Source: Alistipes sp.
Lineage (GTDB): Bacteria; Bacteroidota; Bacteroidia; Bacteroidales; Rikenellaceae
NCBI GenBank assembly: GCA_019422485.1
Contig: JAHZDG010000037.1
Coordinates: 12,873-22,441 of the forward strand
Length of the DNA: 9,569 bases
Reading direction: 5' to 3'
Made by a program: the position numbers and the translations under genes. Every line of letters starts with the position of its first letter. The first letter of the stretch is position 1. Below are positions 6,857-9,569 of the stretch, in pieces. The notes below the pieces were generated by a model. That model did not search any database and was not told the origin of the DNA. It worked only from the letters and a program-made list of their open reading frames with translations.

Positions 6857-7908
6857 AAAACATTCTGATCACCGGAGGAGCCGGTTTTATCGGTTCGCAT
6901 GTCGTAAGATTGTTCGTCAAAAAATATCCGAATTACCATATCTTCAACCTCGATAAATTGACCTATGCCGGTAATTTGGAAAATCTGCGAGACATCGAAC
7001 AGGCTCCCAACTACACGTTTATCAAGGCGGACATCTGTGATTTCGAACGTATCTCTTCAATTTTTCAGCAGCATGATATTCAGGGAGTCATCCATTTGGC
7101 CGCCGAAAGCCATGTGGATCGCAGCATCAAAGATCCGTTTTCGTTCGCTACTACCAACGTATTAGGAACGCTCTCCCTGCTCCAGGCTGCAAAAAACCAT
7201 TGGAACGGTCAATATGAGGACCGTCGATTCTACCACATCTCCACTGATGAAGTATACGGTGCGCTCCAATTCGACGGCACATTATTTACCGAAACAACCA
7301 AATACGATCCACACAGTCCTTATTCAGCCAGCAAAGCCAGCAGCGACCATTTTGTCCGGGCTTTTCACGACACATACGGACTGCCGGTGATCGTCACCAA
7401 TTGTTCGAACAATTACGGACCTTACCAGTTTCCCGAAAAACTCATTCCGCTGTTCATTAACAACATCCGACACAACAAACCTCTTCCTGTTTACGGGAAA
7501 GGAGAAAATGTGCGAGACTGGTTATTCGTCGAAGATCATGCGCGGGCAATCGATCTGGTCTTTCATCAAGGGAAGACCGGTGACACATACAACATCGGCG
7601 GTTTCAACGAATGGAAAAACATTGACCTTATTCATGTTTTAGTAAAGACTGTCGATCGTTTGTTAGGACGTCCAGAAGGCACCTCTGAAAAGCTAATCAC
7701 GTTTGTCACCGACCGTGCAGGGCATGATTTGCGTTATGCAATCGACTCCACCAAACTCAAAAAGGAACTAGGATGGGAACCCAGTTTGCAATTCGAAGAA
7801 GGTATCGAAAAAACCGTTCGTTGGTATTTGGATAATCAATCTTGGCTGGATCACGTAACCAGCGGAGAATATGAATCTTACTACACAAAAATGTACGAGA
7901 ATCGATAA
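6853..7908 (+). CDS. rfbB: dTDP-glucose 4,6-dehydratase RfbB (RmlB)
   Basis: This NAD-dependent extended-SDR enzyme converts dTDP-glucose to dTDP-4-keto-6-deoxyglucose, the second step towards dTDP-L-rhamnose. The 351 residues match the family. ITGGAGFIGSH at 6-16 binds NAD. HLAAESHVDRSI lies at 81-92 and STDEVYG at 130-136 (Asp132 and Glu133 are the dehydration acid and base). The catalytic Tyr157/Lys161 pair lies in YSASK. NCSNNYGPYQFPEKLIP (183-199) and the RDW segment near 221-223 are typical substrate-site parts, then TYNIGG at 245-250. The start at 6853 overlaps the rfbD stop as ATGA, indicating coupled translation; an in-frame upstream ATG at 6802 lies inside rfbD and is unlikely. It is the last gene of the cassette, followed 21 bases later by a strong terminator. 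Confidence 0.97.
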   Translation: MKNILITGGAGFIGSHVVRLFVKKYPNYHIFNLDKLTYAGNLENLRDIEQAPNYTFIKADICDFERISSIFQQHDIQGVIHLAAESHVDRSIKDPFSFATTNVLGTLSLLQAAKNHWNGQYEDRRFYHISTDEVYGALQFDGTLFTETTKYDPHSPYSASKASSDHFVRAFHDTYGLPVIVTNCSNNYGPYQFPEKLIPLFINNIRHNKPLPVYGKGENVRDWLFVEDHARAIDLVFHQGKTGDTYNIGGFNEWKNIDLIHVLVKTVDRLLGRPEGTSEKLITFVTDRAGHDLRYAIDSTKLKKELGWEPSLQFEEGIEKTVRWYLDNQSWLDHVTSGEYESYYTKMYENR

Positions 7909-7929
7909 AGCGTATATCTCTATTTCCCA

Positions 7930-7966
7930 AAAACGGACGATAATTTTTCAAATTATCGTCCGTTTT
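7930..7966. terminator. Strong bidirectional intrinsic terminator
   Basis: A 17-bp perfect stem (7930-7946 with 7950-7966) closes on a 3-base loop. It begins with AAAA and ends with TTTT, so it offers a T tract in both directions. It sits between the rfbB stop (7908) and the stop of the convergent EamA transporter (7985), and most likely ends both transcripts. Confidence 0.92.
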
Positions 7967-7984
7967 CGTATTTATACCCCCCTT

Positions 7985-8884
7985 CTATTTCGATCCCAAA
8001 TACAAGAAGACCATCCCAAGCAGAACCAACAACAGATCCACAGCCTTACTCCGCAGGTTCTTCTCCCGGAAAAGCAGGGCTCCAAAAGCAAACGAGACGA
8101 TCACACTTCCCCGTCGAATCATCGACACGATAGAGATCATCGAATCAGGTTCACTCAGGGCGTAGAAATAGACGAAATCGGCCGCGCCCAAAAAGATCGA
8201 AATCAAGGGAATACTCCATTTCCACCGGAATGGAGAGGTGTGTCGCCTCGGCCACCACAACACCGCCAGAATCACCCCCATCAACCCCAGCTGATAGAGA
8301 TTGTACCACGACTGCACCAACATCGGGTCCAGGCTTTTCATCAGGTATTTGTCATACAACCCGCTGACAGCCCCCAGCACCGCCGCCAACACAACACAAA
8401 AGATCCATCGATTGTGACTGAAATCGATGCCTTCCTTTTTCCCGGAGCGGCTCAACATCAGAAACGAAATAGCGGCTAACACAACCCCGATCCATTGATA
8501 CAGGTTAAGACGTTCCCCGAAAATCAACAACGCCCCCAACAACACCATCACCGGACGAGTGGCATTAATAGGCCCGACAATGGTGATCGGCAGATTTTTC
8601 ATTCCGAAATAGCCGAAAATCCAGGAACTGAGGACAATCACCGATTTCAACAGAATAAAACGATGGACCTCCCAGCCGACTTCCGGCACATATAAAGCGG
8701 GATGAGCCGCCATGCGTTCCGGCATCCAGGCCGACAACAGAATAAAAGGAAGAAAAATAAGCGAGCTGAACAGGGTATTGAGTAACAAAACCGGCAATAC
8801 GGCATTATCCCGCAAAGCCTCCTTTTTAAAGACATCGTAAAACCCCAACAAGGCTGCCGATGTAAAAGCAAGTGTTAACCACAT
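7985..8884 (-). CDS. EamA/DMT-superfamily transporter
   Basis: A 299-residue inner-membrane protein of the drug/metabolite transporter type. About ten hydrophobic segments are seen, arranged as two EamA repeats. The first repeat runs to about residue 146, ending in NLPITIVGPINATRPVMVLLGALLIFGERL and WIGVVLAAISFLML. The second runs from about 160 to 296, ending in SMISIVSMIRRGSVIVSFAFGALLFREKN and LLLVLLGMVFLYLG. The E(R/K) pair after each GALL(I)F segment is typical. Family members move metabolites, amino acids or sugars; the substrate cannot be read from the sequence. The start at 8884 (MWLTLAFTSAALLGFYD) gives the usual family N-terminus. An in-frame ATG at 8968 would add 28 residues. The gene is convergent with the rhamnose cassette and shares its terminator, so a functional link is not implied. 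Confidence 0.92.
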   Translation of the reverse strand: MWLTLAFTSAALLGFYDVFKKEALRDNAVLPVLLLNTLFSSLIFLPFILLSAWMPERMAAHPALYVPEVGWEVHRFILLKSVIVLSSWIFGYFGMKNLPITIVGPINATRPVMVLLGALLIFGERLNLYQWIGVVLAAISFLMLSRSGKKEGIDFSHNRWIFCVVLAAVLGAVSGLYDKYLMKSLDPMLVQSWYNLYQLGLMGVILAVLWWPRRHTSPFRWKWSIPLISIFLGAADFVYFYALSEPDSMISIVSMIRRGSVIVSFAFGALLFREKNLRSKAVDLLLVLLGMVFLYLGSK

Positions 8885-9001
8885 AATCGAATTTTTATGG
8901 GGAAGGACCTCAGAAGCAAAACCTTTGACCGCCAAGACCGAACATAAGCAACCATCGATTCCCAACATTCAACGGGTTTGTCGGTTTCCTTTTCCCGGCC
9001 G

Positions 9002-9009
9002 CAAAAATA
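9002..9009 (-). promoter_or_regulatory. Candidate -7 element for the EamA transporter
   Basis: On the minus strand 9009-9002 reads TATTTTTG, an exact match to TAnnTTTG, followed by CGGCC. No clear TTTG is found at the expected 19-21 bases upstream. Transcription would begin near 8995, giving a leader of about 110 bases to the start at 8884, or about 27 to the alternative start at 8968. Confidence 0.4.
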
Positions 9010-9195
9010 GTGAGAAAATCGCAAACGAATCACCTCTGCTCCGACCAGGAATCGCTGCATTTTACCAACCTCCTGCCCCCGGTCGTAGCGCACTATCGTC
9101 CCACTACACCGGACACCAGCCGAACTCCAGCATATCGACGAGATGCGTTTGACTGCCGTCACGATCGGTTGCCAATTTAACAAATTGCCATAAAA

Positions 9196-9226
9196 TTGTC
9201 TTTTCGAACAAAAATCTGTACTTTTG
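9196..9226 (+). promoter_or_regulatory. Bacteroidota-type promoter for the OPT transporter
   Basis: TTG at 9196-9198 is followed after 20 bases by TACTTTTG at 9219-9226, an exact TAnnTTTG match at the expected spacing. Transcription would begin near 9233, about 44 bases before the ATG at 9277. This is the best promoter match in the window. Confidence 0.6.
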
Positions 9227-9276
9227 GAGGATTTCGGCCACCGGGTCGAAACCTATTGAATCTTTAATTTTATCTC

Positions 9277-9569
9277 ATGCAAACAGACGATACCCAACCG
9301 ACTTCCTTACCGGAAAACGCCTACCGTGAACTGGCCCCGGGCGAAGAGTACAAGCCCGTTATGTCCCCACAAAGCAACCCTCGTGAGGTAACTCCCTACT
9401 CGGTGAGTTTTGGGATTCTGATGGCCATTATTTTTTCTGCCGCCGCCGCTTACCTTGGTCTGCGCGTGGGACAGGTTTTTGAAGCCGCCATCCCCATCGC
9501 GATCATTGCCGTCGGGGTCGGAAACCTCACCGGCCGTAAAAACATGCTCGGCCAGAATGTGATCATCCA
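9277..9569 (+). CDS. OPT-family transporter, N-terminal part (cut by window edge)
   Basis: The first 97 codons of a gene running off the right edge. Residues 1 to about 40 are polar and probably cytoplasmic (NAYRELAPGEEYKPVMSP at 14-31). Two hydrophobic segments follow: about 42-59 (SVSFGILMAIIFSAAAAY) and 69-83. The junction YLGLRVGQVFEAAIPIAI at 59-76, then NLTGRKNMLGQNVII at 83-97, is typical of the start of oligopeptide transporter (OPT) proteins in bacteria, which bring peptides or related compounds across the inner membrane by proton symport. The ATG at 9277 is the first in frame after the promoter candidate, and no Shine-Dalgarno site is seen. The rest of the protein, expected to be over 600 residues, is outside the window, so substrate type is unknown. 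Confidence 0.85.
   Translation, partial: MQTDDTQPTSLPENAYRELAPGEEYKPVMSPQSNPREVTPYSVSFGILMAIIFSAAAAYLGLRVGQVFEAAIPIAIIAVGVGNLTGRKNMLGQNVII

Larger units (their letters stand above)
8885..9276. other. Divergent intergenic region without a supported gene
   Basis: About 390 bases lie between the EamA and OPT transporter starts. The open frames inside it (for example a minus-strand frame at 8875-9183) give unconvincing, low-complexity-like products. No tRNA, known riboswitch core or repeat was recognised. It holds the two divergent promoter candidates listed separately and a small inverted repeat at 9228-9254. Most of 9010-9190 remains unexplained. Confidence 0.6.

Noticed and set aside
7871..8479. 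Plus-strand open frame of 202 codons opposite the EamA gene
   Set aside because: Its Gln/His/Pro-rich product is a typical shadow of a hydrophobic membrane protein on the other strand, and it crosses the strong terminator.

Overview
The window looks like chromosomal DNA of a Bacteroidota species, most likely Bacteroidales. Three things point there. The genes lack Shine-Dalgarno sites, and several start in A/T-rich leaders. The best promoter candidates match the TTTG / TAnnTTTG pattern of that phylum. The protein types also fit: secreted periplasmic proteins with an Ala-Gln signal cleavage site, a GH2-like protein, and an rfbA-rfbC-rfbD-rfbB cassette. Genus cannot be decided by reading.

Left end (1-1377): a 9-bp tandem repeat runs straight into a perfect 15-bp hairpin, probably the terminator of a gene off the left edge. 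Next is a secreted alpha/beta hydrolase of the hormone-sensitive-lipase type (165-1241). A small hairpin separates it from the convergent rlmH.

Middle (1378-4492): on the minus strand, a secreted GH2-like protein (start best placed at 3437) is followed by rlmH, the 23S rRNA pseudouridine-1915 methyltransferase. Stop and start share one base (TGATG). The GH2-like protein keeps the beta-galactosidase layout but has lost most active-site residues and ends before the nucleophile, so it is probably not an active glycosidase. A divergent control region of about 230 bases separates it from a secreted protein of unknown function (3671-4492).

Right of centre (4552-7908): a complete, tightly packed dTDP-L-rhamnose cassette (rfbA, rfbC, rfbD, rfbB) makes the activated sugar from glucose-1-phosphate and dTTP. 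It ends at a strong two-way terminator shared with the convergent EamA-type transporter (7985-8884, minus). Parts of the cassette are visibly richer in A/T than the neighbours.

Right end (8885-9569): an intergenic region of about 390 bases carries divergent promoter candidates for the EamA transporter and for an OPT-family transporter cut by the window edge.

No CRISPR array, tRNA, rRNA, insertion sequence or defence system was seen. The most unusual items are the degenerate GH2 protein coupled to rlmH, and the repeat-terminator junction at the left edge. Nothing here amounts to a convincing new multi-gene system.
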